DNA of 64,000 nt from the NCBI GenBank assembly GCA_017472305.1, contig JAFUQP010000016.1, forward strand, positions 1 through 64,000. The letters are read 5' to 3'. Shown here one piece after another: positions 32,901 to 41,654 of the stretch. The stretch is from Clostridia bacterium (GTDB taxonomy: Bacteria; Bacillota; Clostridia; Oscillospirales; CAG-272). Position 1 is the stretch's first letter. Every line of letters starts with the position of its first letter. Made by a program: the position numbers and the translations under genes. The notes beneath the pieces are model-generated. The model ran no database searches. It saw only the letters and a program-made list of their open reading frames with translations, and was not told the DNA's origin.

Positions 32901-33088
32901 AGGGACACATCGCCTACGTTATCAACACAAGCGACGTCGGCTCGTCCGACCAGCAGATGGACGGCTACGAGATAAGAAAGCTCGCGGTAGAAACAGGAAC
33001 GACAATGTTCACCTCTCTTGACACCGTAAGAGTTCTTCTCGACGTGCTTGAGGATATAACAATAACTATCTCGACAATAGACGCATAA
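29912..33088 (+). CDS. carB: Carbamoyl-phosphate synthase large subunit
   Basis: 1058 residues, the synthetase subunit that makes carbamoyl phosphate from bicarbonate, ammonia and two ATP. It has the expected two homologous halves, each beginning with a GxGPIxIGQ motif ([20 protein letters not shown] near 10-29 and [20 protein letters not shown] near 550), each with an ATP-grasp domain, and the C-terminal MGS-like allosteric domain (from about 935, [13 protein letters not shown]). The start is set by GAGGAGG seven bases upstream. The glutaminase subunit gene carA is not adjacent, nor anywhere in this window. Confidence 0.97.
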   Translation: [1058 protein letters not shown]

Positions 33089-33110
33089 CTACAGAAAGGA
33101 AAATGCGCGA

Positions 33111-33842
33111 TTGAAGGACGTAAGACTTAAGCTAATTTCCAACAGAAAAATCGCCGAGAACACCTACGAGTCAAGGCTTGTGGGTGACCTCTCGGACATC
33201 ACCGCGGCAGGACAGTTCGTCAACATCAAGCTTGACGGCTTCTACCTTCGCAGACCCATCTCGGTATGCGACGTCGTCGGTGACGAGCTCACGATTATAT
33301 ATAAGGCCGTCGGCCGCGGCACCGAAATGATGGCTCGTGCAGAGGTCGGCACAGAGTGGCTGACCCTCACAGGTCTCGGCAACGGCTACGACCTCTCAAA
33401 GAGCGGAGAGCGCCCCCTGCTTATCGGCGGCGGCGCGGGTGTTCCGCCTATGTACCTGCTTGCAAAGAAGCTTGTAGCGCTTGGCAAGACTCCCACGGTT
33501 ATCCTCGGCTTTAACACGAAGGCAGAGGTGTTCTACAAGGAAGAGTTTGAGGCGCTCGGCGTTAAGGTTATCATCACCACAGCCGACGGCTCGGAGGGTA
33601 TTTGTGGCTTTGTAACCGACGCTATGGACGGCGTTGATTATTCCTACTTCTACACCTGCGGCCCCGAGCCTATGCTCAAGGCGGTCTACAACAAGAGCAC
33701 AACCTCGGGAAGCTTCAGCTTCGAGGAAAGAATGGGCTGCGGCTTCGGTGCCTGTATGGGCTGCTCCTGCGAAACAAAATACGGTAATAAGCGCATTTGC
33801 CGCGACGGACCTGTGCTTGTAAAGGAGGAAATAATCTGGTAA
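33111..33842 (+). CDS. pyrK: Dihydroorotate dehydrogenase electron transfer subunit
   Basis: 243 residues, FAD and [2Fe-2S] subunit that passes electrons from PyrD to NAD. The ferredoxin-reductase-like domain has RRPISVCDV (FAD) and LLIGGGAGVPPMYLLAKKL (nucleotide binding). The cluster ligands are the cysteines at about 210, 215, 218 and 230 (CGFGACMGC ... RIC). Translation starts at TTG: AGAAAGGA lies ten bases before it, and the nearby ATG at 33103 reads into a stop after three codons. It begins 22 bp after carB. Confidence 0.94.
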   Translation: MKDVRLKLISNRKIAENTYESRLVGDLSDITAAGQFVNIKLDGFYLRRPISVCDVVGDELTIIYKAVGRGTEMMARAEVGTEWLTLTGLGNGYDLSKSGERPLLIGGGAGVPPMYLLAKKLVALGKTPTVILGFNTKAEVFYKEEFEALGVKVIITTADGSEGICGFVTDAMDGVDYSYFYTCGPEPMLKAVYNKSTTSGSFSFEERMGCGFGACMGCSCETKYGNKRICRDGPVLVKEEIIW

Positions 33843-33906
33843 AGCTCGGCGGAAGGCAGAGCCTTCGACCGACCGAAGCGACACGCGTCGCACCGGAGAA
33901 AAGACT

Positions 33907-34818
33907 ATGGCAAACACGAAAGTAACACTCTGCGGTATCGAGCTTGACAACCCTATTATTCCCGCAAGCGGTACCTTTGGCTTCGGCTATGAATTCGCCG
34001 AGCTATACGACATAAATATACTTGGCTCGCTCTCCTTCAAGGGAACGACGCTTAACCCGAGATTCGGAAACCCGACGCCCCGTATTGCGGAGTGTCCGTC
34101 GGGAATGCTCAACGCTGTCGGACTTCAGAACCCCGGAGTTGACAGGGTAAAGTCCGAGGAGCTGCCGAAGCTCCGCCGTGTATTCCACAAGCCGATTATG
34201 GCGAACGTTTCGGGCTTCTCCCGCGAGGAGTACGTTGAAACCGTCAGAAGGCTTGACGACGAGGCTGATATCGGCTGGTTCGAGATTAACATTTCCTGCC
34301 CCAACGTTCACGGCGGCGGAATGAGCTTCGGCACCTCTCCCGAGAGCGCCGAGGAAATCACGAGAGCCGTAAGGGAGGTAACAAAGAAGCCTATTATTAT
34401 TAAGCTCTCGCCGAACGTCACCGACATTGCCGCAATCGCAAAGGCGTGCGAGGCGGGCGGAGCTGACGGCGTCAGCCTTATAAACACCCTTATGGGTATG
34501 AGAATTGACCTTCGCCGCCGCGCACCGATAATCAAGAACAAGACGGGAGGCTATTCAGGCCCTGCAATTCTGCCCGTGGCTGTGAGAATGGTATATCAGG
34601 TATACGAGGCGGTTAAAATTCCTATCGTCGGAATGGGCGGTGTCGCCACCGCAGAGGACGTAATCGAGCTTATGCTCGCCGGCGCAACCGCGGTTGAGGT
34701 AGGAGCCGAAAACCTCGTCAACCCCTTCGCCTGCCGCGATATTATCGCACAGCTGCCCGAGGTTATGGCGAAATATAGAATTAATTCTCTTGCTGAAATC
34801 ACGGGTGGCGCACATTAA
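33907..34818 (+). CDS. pyrD: Dihydroorotate dehydrogenase B catalytic subunit
   Basis: 303 residues, class 1B FMN enzyme that oxidises dihydroorotate to orotate together with PyrK. It begins with [19 protein letters not shown], continues with [11 protein letters not shown], the [15 protein letters not shown] segment that carries the catalytic Cys, [11 protein letters not shown], and the FMN-phosphate loop [25 protein letters not shown]. The start follows CCGGAG nine bases upstream. The 64-bp gap to pyrK contains two tight hairpins (GAAGGC/GCCTTC and GCGAC/GTCGC). Confidence 0.96.
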   Translation: MANTKVTLCGIELDNPIIPASGTFGFGYEFAELYDINILGSLSFKGTTLNPRFGNPTPRIAECPSGMLNAVGLQNPGVDRVKSEELPKLRRVFHKPIMANVSGFSREEYVETVRRLDDEADIGWFEINISCPNVHGGGMSFGTSPESAEEITRAVREVTKKPIIIKLSPNVTDIAAIAKACEAGGADGVSLINTLMGMRIDLRRRAPIIKNKTGGYSGPAILPVAVRMVYQVYEAVKIPIVGMGGVATAEDVIELMLAGATAVEVGAENLVNPFACRDIIAQLPEVMAKYRINSLAEITGGAH

Positions 34819-34924
34819 GTCAGACAATACAAACTGCGGCGCACCCGCTGAATTCCCGCGCTTGAATTGGGAATTGACTCAAAACACGAAAAACACAACG
34901 AAATGTAAAGAAAGGCTTACAAAA

Positions 34925-35623
34925 ATGGGAAGAGACGTAATTATAGCCTGCGACTTTGACAGCGCAGAAAAGACTTTTGCCTTCCTCGACAAGTTCACAG
35001 GAAGGAAGCCCTTCGTTAAAATCGGTATGGAGCTTTACTATGCCGAGGGCCCCGAAATCGTTAAAGAAATCAAGAGAAGAGGCCACAAGATTTTCCTTGA
35101 CCTCAAGCTCCACGATATCCCCAACACCGTAAAGAAGGCTATGGCAGTTCTGTCGCGCCTTGACGTTGATATGACCAACCTTCACGCGGCAGGCACCGTT
35201 GCAATGATGGAGGCTGCTATCGAGGGACTTACCCGTCCCGACGGAAGCCGTCCTATGCTTATCGCGGTAACCCAGCTCACCTCGACGAGCGAGGAGAGAA
35301 TGAAGTCCGACCTTCTTATTAACGAGCCTATCGACAAGGTTGTTATGCACTATGCAGGCTGTGCAAAGACCGCAGGTCTTGACGGCATAGTATGCTCGCC
35401 CCTTGAGGCAGGCAAGGTACACGACAAGTGCGGCAAGGATTTCGTCACCGTTACCCCCGGCGTAAGATTTGCCGACGGCGACAAGGGCGACCAGGTAAGA
35501 GTTATGACTCCCGCCGACGCGAAGGCAATCGGCTCTGACTACATCGTAGTCGGCAGACCTATCACCGCGGCAGCCGACCCCGTAGCGGCATACGAGAGAT
35601 GCTGCGCCGAGTTTATCGGCTGA
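34925..35623 (+). CDS. pyrF: Orotidine 5'-phosphate decarboxylase
   Basis: 232 residues, (beta/alpha)8 enzyme for the last UMP step. DVIIACDF starts the barrel, the catalytic [13 protein letters not shown] (Asp-Lys-x-x-Asp motif) is at about 58-70, and the phosphate-binding [15 protein letters not shown] and DYIVVGRPI are present. The start at 34925 follows GAAAGG; an in-frame extension of 45 codons upstream overlaps the end of pyrD and does not resemble the family. Confidence 0.95.
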   Translation: MGRDVIIACDFDSAEKTFAFLDKFTGRKPFVKIGMELYYAEGPEIVKEIKRRGHKIFLDLKLHDIPNTVKKAMAVLSRLDVDMTNLHAAGTVAMMEAAIEGLTRPDGSRPMLIAVTQLTSTSEERMKSDLLINEPIDKVVMHYAGCAKTAGLDGIVCSPLEAGKVHDKCGKDFVTVTPGVRFADGDKGDQVRVMTPADAKAIGSDYIVVGRPITAAADPVAAYERCCAEFIG

Positions 35624-35714
35624 CGGTCGGTATCGGGCCTCGGACACTTTTTCTAAAAAACAACAAGGTTAAATATTGGCGGAGAGCATTCTCCGAAATA
35701 TAAAGGAGATAAAA

Positions 35715-36371
35715 ATGGAAGGCTACAAGAGAGAATTTATACAGTTTTTAGAGGGAGCTGGCGTTCTTAAGTTCGGTGACTTCACCGCAAAGAGCGGAAG
35801 AAAAATCCCCTATTTCATCAACGCAGGAGAAATCAAGACAGGCGACCAGATTGCAAGGCTCGGCGAGTTCTACGCAAAGAGCTACCTTGACAAGGTTGGC
35901 AACCGCCGCGCGGTTCTCTACGGCCCTGCATATAAGGGCATTTCCATCGCGGTTGCTACCTCGATAGGACTCTCCAAGTCGGGACTTGACGTTCCCTTCT
36001 TCTTCAACAGAAAGGAAGCAAAGGACCACGGCGAGGGCGGCGTTTTCGTAGGCTACAAGCCGAGTGCAGGAGAGGACGTTGTTATCGTTGAGGACGTTAT
36101 TACCGCAGGCACGGCTATCCGTGAGAGTATGGCTATTCTCTCGGGACTTGAGAGCGCACGAGTTGCCGCTTGCTTCGTTATGGTTGACAGAAAGGAAAAG
36201 GGCCAGACCGAGAAATCGGCTATGGCAGAGGTCGGCGAGGAGTTCGGCTTCCCCGTATATTCCGTAGTTGACGTTTACGACATTATCGAGTACCTCGAGG
36301 AGGACTCAAAGAACGCCGAGAACGTTGCGAGAATAAGAAAATATCTCGAGGTTTACGGCGCAAAAGCGTGA
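35715..36371 (+). CDS. pyrE: Orotate phosphoribosyltransferase
   Basis: 218 residues, converts orotate and PRPP to OMP. The PRPP-binding motif VVIVEDVITAGTAI is clear, with LYGPAYKGISIAVATSIGL and FFFNRKEAKDHGEGG as the other conserved parts. The start at 35715 lies seven bases after AAGGAG, 13 codons inside the longest frame. It follows pyrF by about 90 bp and precedes pyrB. Confidence 0.95.
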   Translation: MEGYKREFIQFLEGAGVLKFGDFTAKSGRKIPYFINAGEIKTGDQIARLGEFYAKSYLDKVGNRRAVLYGPAYKGISIAVATSIGLSKSGLDVPFFFNRKEAKDHGEGGVFVGYKPSAGEDVVIVEDVITAGTAIRESMAILSGLESARVAACFVMVDRKEKGQTEKSAMAEVGEEFGFPVYSVVDVYDIIEYLEEDSKNAENVARIRKYLEVYGAKA

Positions 36372-36505
36372 TTTTGTAAGCTTTAGTTGTCAGATTTGCT
36401 ACAAAATTAACTAAATTCGGCAGGGCAAGAGGGCGCGGCTTCAAGCAAAAATGCCGAGCCCGTGGGCGCTCTCCCACACCTCCCCGCCGCAGAGAAAGGG
36501 TAAAT

Positions 36506-37561
36506 ATGAGAAACCTTGTAAACATACTTGACCTGTCCACAGAGGAGATTGACGAGCTAGTCAAGGTAGCCTCGGACATACTTGAAAACCCCGATATGTA
36601 CTCCGACTCCTGCAGAGGAAAAATTCTCGGCACGCTCTTCTTTGAGCCCTCAACGAGAACAAGGCTCTCCTTCACCTCTGCTATGATGGGACTCGGCGGC
36701 AGCGTTCTCGGCTTCTCTCAGGCGAACAGCTCCTCGGTATCGAAGGGCGAAACCGTGTCGGACACCATCAGAATGGTAAGCGCATACTCCGACATTATCT
36801 GTATGCGTCACCCGAAGGAGGGCGCACCTATCGTTGCCTCTCACGTAGCGAGCGTCCCCGTAATCAATGCGGGCGACGGCGGACACTTCCACCCCACCCA
36901 GACGCTCACCGACCTTCTGACAATCAACAAGAAGAAGGGCAGGTTCAACAACCTCACTATAGGCGTATGCGGCGACCTCAAGTACGGCAGGACGGTGCAT
37001 TCGCTCATCTCGGCAATGGCAAGATACGAGGGAATTAAGTTCATACTCATAGCCCCCGATGAGCTGAAGCTCCCCGACTACGTCAAGGAGGAATTCCTCT
37101 ATGACGGCAGATGCGAGTACGTCGAAACGCGCGACCTCGAGGCGGCAATTCCCGAGCTTGATATTCTCTATATGACGAGAATTCAGGCAGAGCGCTTCGA
37201 CTCGGTCGAGGAATACGAAAGACTTAAGGACTCCTATATTCTGAACGCCGCAAAGCTCGCCACAGCGAAGCCCGACCTCTCGGTAATGCACCCCCTTCCC
37301 CGCGTTAACGAGATTGACGTGGACGTGGACGACGACCCGAGAGCCGACTACTTCGACCAGGCAATGTACGGCAGATACATCAGAATGGCGCTCATTCTTA
37401 TGCTCCTTAAATCCAAGGGCAACGACGACCGCCTTGCAGGTGCTGTCGAAAACCGTGCGCTCCGTTGCAGAAATCCGCACTGCATCTCCCGCACCGAAAG
37501 AGGCATAAAGCACCTCTTCGACGGCAACAGATGCATCTATTGCGACCAGACGGCAAGATAA
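36506..37561 (+). CDS. pyrB: Aspartate carbamoyltransferase with C-terminal PyrI-like zinc module
   Basis: 351 residues. The first roughly 305 are a normal catalytic chain: [16 protein letters not shown] (carbamoyl phosphate), the SKGE loop, [24 protein letters not shown] and [11 protein letters not shown]. The last 35 residues add C321-x4-C326-x16-C343-x2-C346 in the context [12 protein letters not shown] ... CIYCD, which resembles the zinc domain of the regulatory chain PyrI (CPNSNCISHAE-type). The nucleotide-binding allosteric domain of PyrI is missing. Family knowledge says that zinc domain contacts the catalytic chain, so this tail may stabilise the trimer. The ribosome site is GAGAAAGGG. 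A terminator follows at 37677. Confidence 0.94.
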   Translation: MRNLVNILDLSTEEIDELVKVASDILENPDMYSDSCRGKILGTLFFEPSTRTRLSFTSAMMGLGGSVLGFSQANSSSVSKGETVSDTIRMVSAYSDIICMRHPKEGAPIVASHVASVPVINAGDGGHFHPTQTLTDLLTINKKKGRFNNLTIGVCGDLKYGRTVHSLISAMARYEGIKFILIAPDELKLPDYVKEEFLYDGRCEYVETRDLEAAIPELDILYMTRIQAERFDSVEEYERLKDSYILNAAKLATAKPDLSVMHPLPRVNEIDVDVDDDPRADYFDQAMYGRYIRMALILMLLKSKGNDDRLAGAVENRALRCRNPHCISRTERGIKHLFDGNRCIYCDQTAR

Positions 37562-37676
37562 GCGAAGGAGCAACACGCTCACGCAAAAGCCACCAAGTCA
37601 AAGACAGCTCCGCGGAGCTTTCGTATTAAAAACCAAAAAAATCAATAGCATTATATCTTTCCACAGGTCTATTACA

Positions 37677-37714
37677 AGGGCAGGCGCACAAATTTGCGCC
37701 TGCCCTTCTCTTTT
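37677..37714 (+). terminator. Terminator of pyr cluster
   Basis: AGGGCAGGCGCA pairs perfectly with TGCGCCTGCCCT around a six-base loop, followed by TCTCTTTTT. Confidence 0.93.
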
Positions 37715-37832
37715 TCATTTCGTCGCGCTTGAACTTTAATGACAAATTCGGTCAAATAATTTACACATCGGTAAGTTTTGTTAAATAATTATCAAAATAA
37801 AATAGGAATTTAATTATATTATTAAATAATGC

Positions 37833-37861
37833 TTGCAAATTTCAAAATATAGTGCTATAAT
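37833..37861 (+). promoter_or_regulatory. Promoter of SipW-type locus
   Basis: TTGCAA (37833-37838), 17 bp, TATAAT (37856-37861), embedded in AT-rich DNA. Confidence 0.8.
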
Positions 37862-37938
37862 GAAAGCAAGCATCAGCGTTGGAACCGCACTTTGATGCGC
37901 AATTCTAAAATTTGCAAATATAAAAAAGGAGAAAAACA

Positions 37939-38559
37939 ATGAAAAACAGAAGATTTACAATAGTAGCTTTCCTTCTTGTTGCAGTTGTCGCAATGAGCGT
38001 AGGATTTGCAGCTATTACAAGACAGGTTACCATCAGCGGTACAACCTATCTTAACGTTGATTCAAGCTTCGCAATTAAGTTTGATAGCTTTGCTCTCAAC
38101 GAATCCTCTACCACTGCGCCGAACAAAACAGCCGACTACATTCCCGCTGTAACATACATAGACGGCGATGCAAAAACGCAGGCACAGGTTAACATAGGTA
38201 CTATAGGAACCGGAAGCACTACAAACAACGCCTTCACCGCTGCAGGTCAGGTCGTAGTATTCGACATCACCGTTATCAACCCCAGCACACAGTATAAGGC
38301 AAAGCTTCAGGCACCTAACATTTCCTTCGGCTCCAATGCCACCAACGACTACATAAACGTTGAGCTTATTAAGGCAGGCGGCACCGCTGATGATATAGAA
38401 GGCACTCTGCTTGACGTTTACGACACAACCGACACCGAAGATACCGTTAACCTTACTCTCAAGGTTACTCTTAAACAGATGCCTACCGACGCAACCGAGA
38501 TTGCCTTCACCGTTCTTCTTAAGGCAGACGCGCAGACCAAGAACGGCAGCGGATCTTAA
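37939..38559 (+). CDS. SipW-dependent-type secreted protein 1 (TasA/camelysin-like)
   Basis: 206 residues. The N-terminus (MKNRR, a hydrophobic stretch to about residue 22, then VGFAAITRQVTISGT) is the kind of signal peptide processed by SipW-like peptidases. The same VGxAxIxRxxxISGT pattern opens the protein at 41655. The mature part is beta-rich, without cysteine, Thr/Asn/Asp-rich, with repeated VxFDITVxNPS-like strands, resembling matrix-fibre or pilin-like proteins. The start follows AAGGAG. It lies directly before a signal peptidase gene, as tapA/tasA do with sipW in Bacillus. Polymerisation is inferred. Confidence 0.8.
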   Translation: MKNRRFTIVAFLLVAVVAMSVGFAAITRQVTISGTTYLNVDSSFAIKFDSFALNESSTTAPNKTADYIPAVTYIDGDAKTQAQVNIGTIGTGSTTNNAFTAAGQVVVFDITVINPSTQYKAKLQAPNISFGSNATNDYINVELIKAGGTADDIEGTLLDVYDTTDTEDTVNLTLKVTLKQMPTDATEIAFTVLLKADAQTKNGSGS

Positions 38560-38625
38560 TCCAATTAATTAATGCGAATAAGCTAGAACAAGGGCTAGCA
38601 CAGACACAGAAAGGAGAACGGACGT

Positions 38626-39750
38626 ATGACCGTTAGCGCTGACAAGTCACGTCTTTACGTTATATCCGCGGCTCTGCCCGTTCTCCTTTTCGCGGCACTG
38701 TTTGTCCCGATGGGAAATGCGGGGCTCGCTGCCGCAGTCATATTGGCAATCGCCTACCCGACGGTGGCGTTGCTGATAAAAAAGAGGCCGCTCCTATCAA
38801 TCCGCTCGCGCGAGGCTTTGCTTGTATGCTCCGCGAGCGCGGCACTCTTTGTAACAATCTTATTTCTTTCGGGCCTTTATTTCGGATTTAAATCCCCTGC
38901 GGTTCCACTAACGCTCGACAGCTTTTTGGTTTATACACTTCCTTCGGTGATTATAGTTATATTCGCCGAGCTTATAAGAAACATATTAATATCCCAGGAG
39001 TCTACCCCCGCGGCAATATCCTCTTATGCCGTCGGTGTTCTCTCCGAGCTTTTGTTTACTGCGGGAATAGCGGGTATAACCACCGCCGAGAGCCTCGTTA
39101 GCTTTGTCGGCAACTATTTCCTTCCCGCAATCACACTTAATCTCCTCTACGGCTACCTTTCGCCAAGATACGGGGCGACCTCAGTAATAGCCTTCAGGCT
39201 TATTATGCTTTTGCCGTTTGAGCTGATTCCCTACACCCCTGCCCTGCCGGAGCTGATTTTTGCTTTTGTAAGGCTAATATTCCCTCTTTTGGTTTACAGC
39301 TTTGTGCGTTCTCTTTACGAGAAAAGAAGAAGAGTCGCGCATAGAAGCTTTGCTCTTTTCTCAAATATAATCACAGCGCTACTCGCACTCGTTGCCGTGG
39401 CGATTATGATGCTCCTATCCTGCCGCTTCAGCTTCGGCGCACTCGTCGTAGGCTCGGAGAGTATGTCGGGCGCAATTGAGAAGGGCGACGTTATTGTTTA
39501 CAAGTCTTACGGCAGAGAGCCTATTGCCGAGGGCGAGGTTATCGTCTTTGACAAAGAGGGTGTACGCACTATCCACCGCGTTGACGACGTTCAGCAGATA
39601 GACGGAGAGATGCGATACTATACAAAGGGAGATGCGAACGAGGAGCGCGACACAGGCTACGTCACCGAGTCGGAAATCGTAGGAACGGTAATACACCGCC
39701 TTCCTGCTATCGGATATCCTACTCTGATGATTGACAGTCTGTTTGATTAG
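38626..39750 (+). CDS. Polytopic SipW/ER-type signal peptidase
   Basis: 374 residues. The first roughly 265 hold about eight hydrophobic helices. The peptidase domain begins after a last helix at SCRFSFGALVVGSESMSGAI, with Ser279 as nucleophile. The partner is His317 (RTIHRVDD), not Lys, which marks the SipW/archaeal/ER branch of type I signal peptidases. GDVIVYK, EGEVIVF and YTKGDANEERD complete the fold. Ordinary SipW has two helices, so the long membrane N-terminus is unusual. The start follows AAGGAG nine bases upstream. It probably processes the flanking products at 37939 and 41655. Confidence 0.88.
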   Translation: MTVSADKSRLYVISAALPVLLFAALFVPMGNAGLAAAVILAIAYPTVALLIKKRPLLSIRSREALLVCSASAALFVTILFLSGLYFGFKSPAVPLTLDSFLVYTLPSVIIVIFAELIRNILISQESTPAAISSYAVGVLSELLFTAGIAGITTAESLVSFVGNYFLPAITLNLLYGYLSPRYGATSVIAFRLIMLLPFELIPYTPALPELIFAFVRLIFPLLVYSFVRSLYEKRRRVAHRSFALFSNIITALLALVAVAIMMLLSCRFSFGALVVGSESMSGAIEKGDVIVYKSYGREPIAEGEVIVFDKEGVRTIHRVDDVQQIDGEMRYYTKGDANEERDTGYVTESEIVGTVIHRLPAIGYPTLMIDSLFD

Positions 39751-39765
39751 AATCGAGGTGCGACA

Positions 39766-41610
39766 ATGTCAGAAGAAGAAAAGAAAAAACGAAGTGAATA
39801 TAAAAGGTGGCGCACGAGGGCAATTACTGTCATTTCGGCGGTGCTTGCCTCGCTTATACTCGTCACCGCAGTTATGGCACTCATTTACAGGCGCCTTGAC
39901 GAAACCTATTACATAGAATACTACGAGTCGGGCAGCACGAGCTACTCGGTATCACTGTTTGACAACGACTTTTACGAGGACGACACACTCGAGGGCGGCA
40001 ATGCCTACGTTACCTCGCTTGTTGATAAGCTTGCCCTGAATTTCAGGTATAACCTGCTGACCGCGGCAGAGGGTGTCACCTACGATTACTCATACAAGGT
40101 TTTCTCGAAGGTAAAAATCCTTGACAGAACCTCGGGAAAGCTCCTCTACGAGAAAGCAAGCGATATTATCCCCGACACGGGAAAGCTCACCTCGAACGAG
40201 AAGAGCCTTATGCTTTCTCCCGGCATTACCGTTGACTACGCGGCGTGCAACGAGCTTGCCACCCGCTTTATCGAAACCTACTCGGGAACAGGCACGCTTG
40301 AGGTAACGATGCAGGTATCGGTCACAGGCTCCGGCAAGGGCTTTGACAGCACCGGCACGGGTGTATACTACCTCACCCTCACAGCCCCCCTCGGTACCGA
40401 AACCGTAAGCTTCACCACGACCTCGACACCCCCCGACGGTACGAGAATTCTCGCGTCCTCGTCCTTTGAGGGCAAGGAGATTTTCCTTATTCTTGCGCTC
40501 GTGTTCGGTGCGCTTGCAATTCTCGGCGCTATCGTATTGACAATATTTGTTTACAAAACGCGTAACAAGGACATCAACTACAGAATAAAGGTGCAGAAGC
40601 TTGTTTCTGCATACAAGTCCTTCATACAGAAAATTACAAGCGAGGTGGACCTCTCGTCCTACTCGCCGATATACGTCGAGGGCTTCTCCGACCTTCTCGA
40701 AATACGCGACACGCTTCAGTCGCCTATACTTATGTTTGAGAACGGCGACCAGACCAAGACGACCTTCTATATCCCCACACAAACAAGCCTTATCTACGTA
40801 TATGAAATAAAGGTTGAGAACTACGACCTTATCTACGCGGCAACAGCGGCGGCAGCCGAGGCAAGCGAGGTACTCACCGAAGCATCGGTAATCTTCGATG
40901 CCGCGGAATACACCGATAAGGAAGCGGCTCCCGTATGCGAGGTAGCATGCACAGAAGCCGCAAAGGAAGAGCAACCCGAAGCCGATGCCGCAGTCGAGGA
41001 AATCTCCGTAGGAGAGGATACCCCCGCAGAAGAAGAGCCTGCTGTCGACGCAGAGCCCACGGCAGAAGCCGCAAAAGAAGCTGTAAGTGATGCTTCTCCG
41101 GAGAACACCGACGGCACGGCAGACTTTATGAGCGGCATTAAGTACGACTACAGCTTCGAGGCAAAGCTCTCGCTAGCAGACGATGAAACCAAAGACTTCT
41201 ATGCCTCTATCGCAACCTTCGTTAAGGCTCGCGGCGTCAAGATACAGCGCAGCTGGAAGAAGGAGAGAGTTTACCTTGGCAGAAATCTCTTTGCAACTCT
41301 TATTTTCAAGGGTGCGCGCCTTGCGGTTGCGCTTGCGCTTGACCCTAAGGAATACGAAGGCTCTAAGTACAAGTTCACCGACCTGTCGGGAGTTAAGCGC
41401 TTCGCCGAAACTCCTATGCTCATAAAAATCACCTCGAAGAGGAGAGTTAAGTACGTCTACGAGCTTCTCACAGTGATGTTTGAGAATGCGGGCGTACCCG
41501 AAACCGCAAAGGAGGTTAAGCTTGATAAAATCCCTGCCCTCGGCAGACGCGCTCTTATCAACAGAGGCCTTATCAAGGTGACAGACAGAACCAAGTCAAA
41601 GAAGAGCTGA
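39766..41610 (+). CDS. DUF5305-like membrane protein with C-terminal helper domain
   Basis: 614 residues. A basic N-terminus leads to a helix (about 19-43). An extracellular beta-rich domain (about 45-230, YEVSL/TSYSVSLFDNDFYED and FSTTSTPPDGTRI-like strands) ends at a second helix (about 236-262). This layout matches DUF5305 proteins, which family knowledge places beside SipW-type peptidases. The cytoplasmic part has an acidic Ala/Glu-rich linker (about 360-445) and a C-terminal domain (about 450-600, YSFEAKLSLADDETKDFY ... LALDPKEYEGSKY) of a kind often seen in clostridial proteins of unknown function. It starts 15 bp after the peptidase gene, suggesting tight coupling. Confidence 0.78.
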   Translation: MSEEEKKKRSEYKRWRTRAITVISAVLASLILVTAVMALIYRRLDETYYIEYYESGSTSYSVSLFDNDFYEDDTLEGGNAYVTSLVDKLALNFRYNLLTAAEGVTYDYSYKVFSKVKILDRTSGKLLYEKASDIIPDTGKLTSNEKSLMLSPGITVDYAACNELATRFIETYSGTGTLEVTMQVSVTGSGKGFDSTGTGVYYLTLTAPLGTETVSFTTTSTPPDGTRILASSSFEGKEIFLILALVFGALAILGAIVLTIFVYKTRNKDINYRIKVQKLVSAYKSFIQKITSEVDLSSYSPIYVEGFSDLLEIRDTLQSPILMFENGDQTKTTFYIPTQTSLIYVYEIKVENYDLIYAATAAAAEASEVLTEASVIFDAAEYTDKEAAPVCEVACTEAAKEEQPEADAAVEEISVGEDTPAEEEPAVDAEPTAEAAKEAVSDASPENTDGTADFMSGIKYDYSFEAKLSLADDETKDFYASIATFVKARGVKIQRSWKKERVYLGRNLFATLIFKGARLAVALALDPKEYEGSKYKFTDLSGVKRFAETPMLIKITSKRRVKYVYELLTVMFENAGVPETAKEVKLDKIPALGRRALINRGLIKVTDRTKSKKS

Positions 41611-41654
41611 CCCTCAGCCATCAAGCACAAACCATAGGGAAAGGAGAAAAAGAT

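Larger units (their letters stand above)
37562..37938. other. Spacer between pyr cluster and SipW locus
   Basis: No gene. It contains the pyr terminator (37677-37714), an AT-rich stretch and the promoter at 37833-37861, then a 75-base leader before the first SipW-type gene. Confidence 0.8.
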
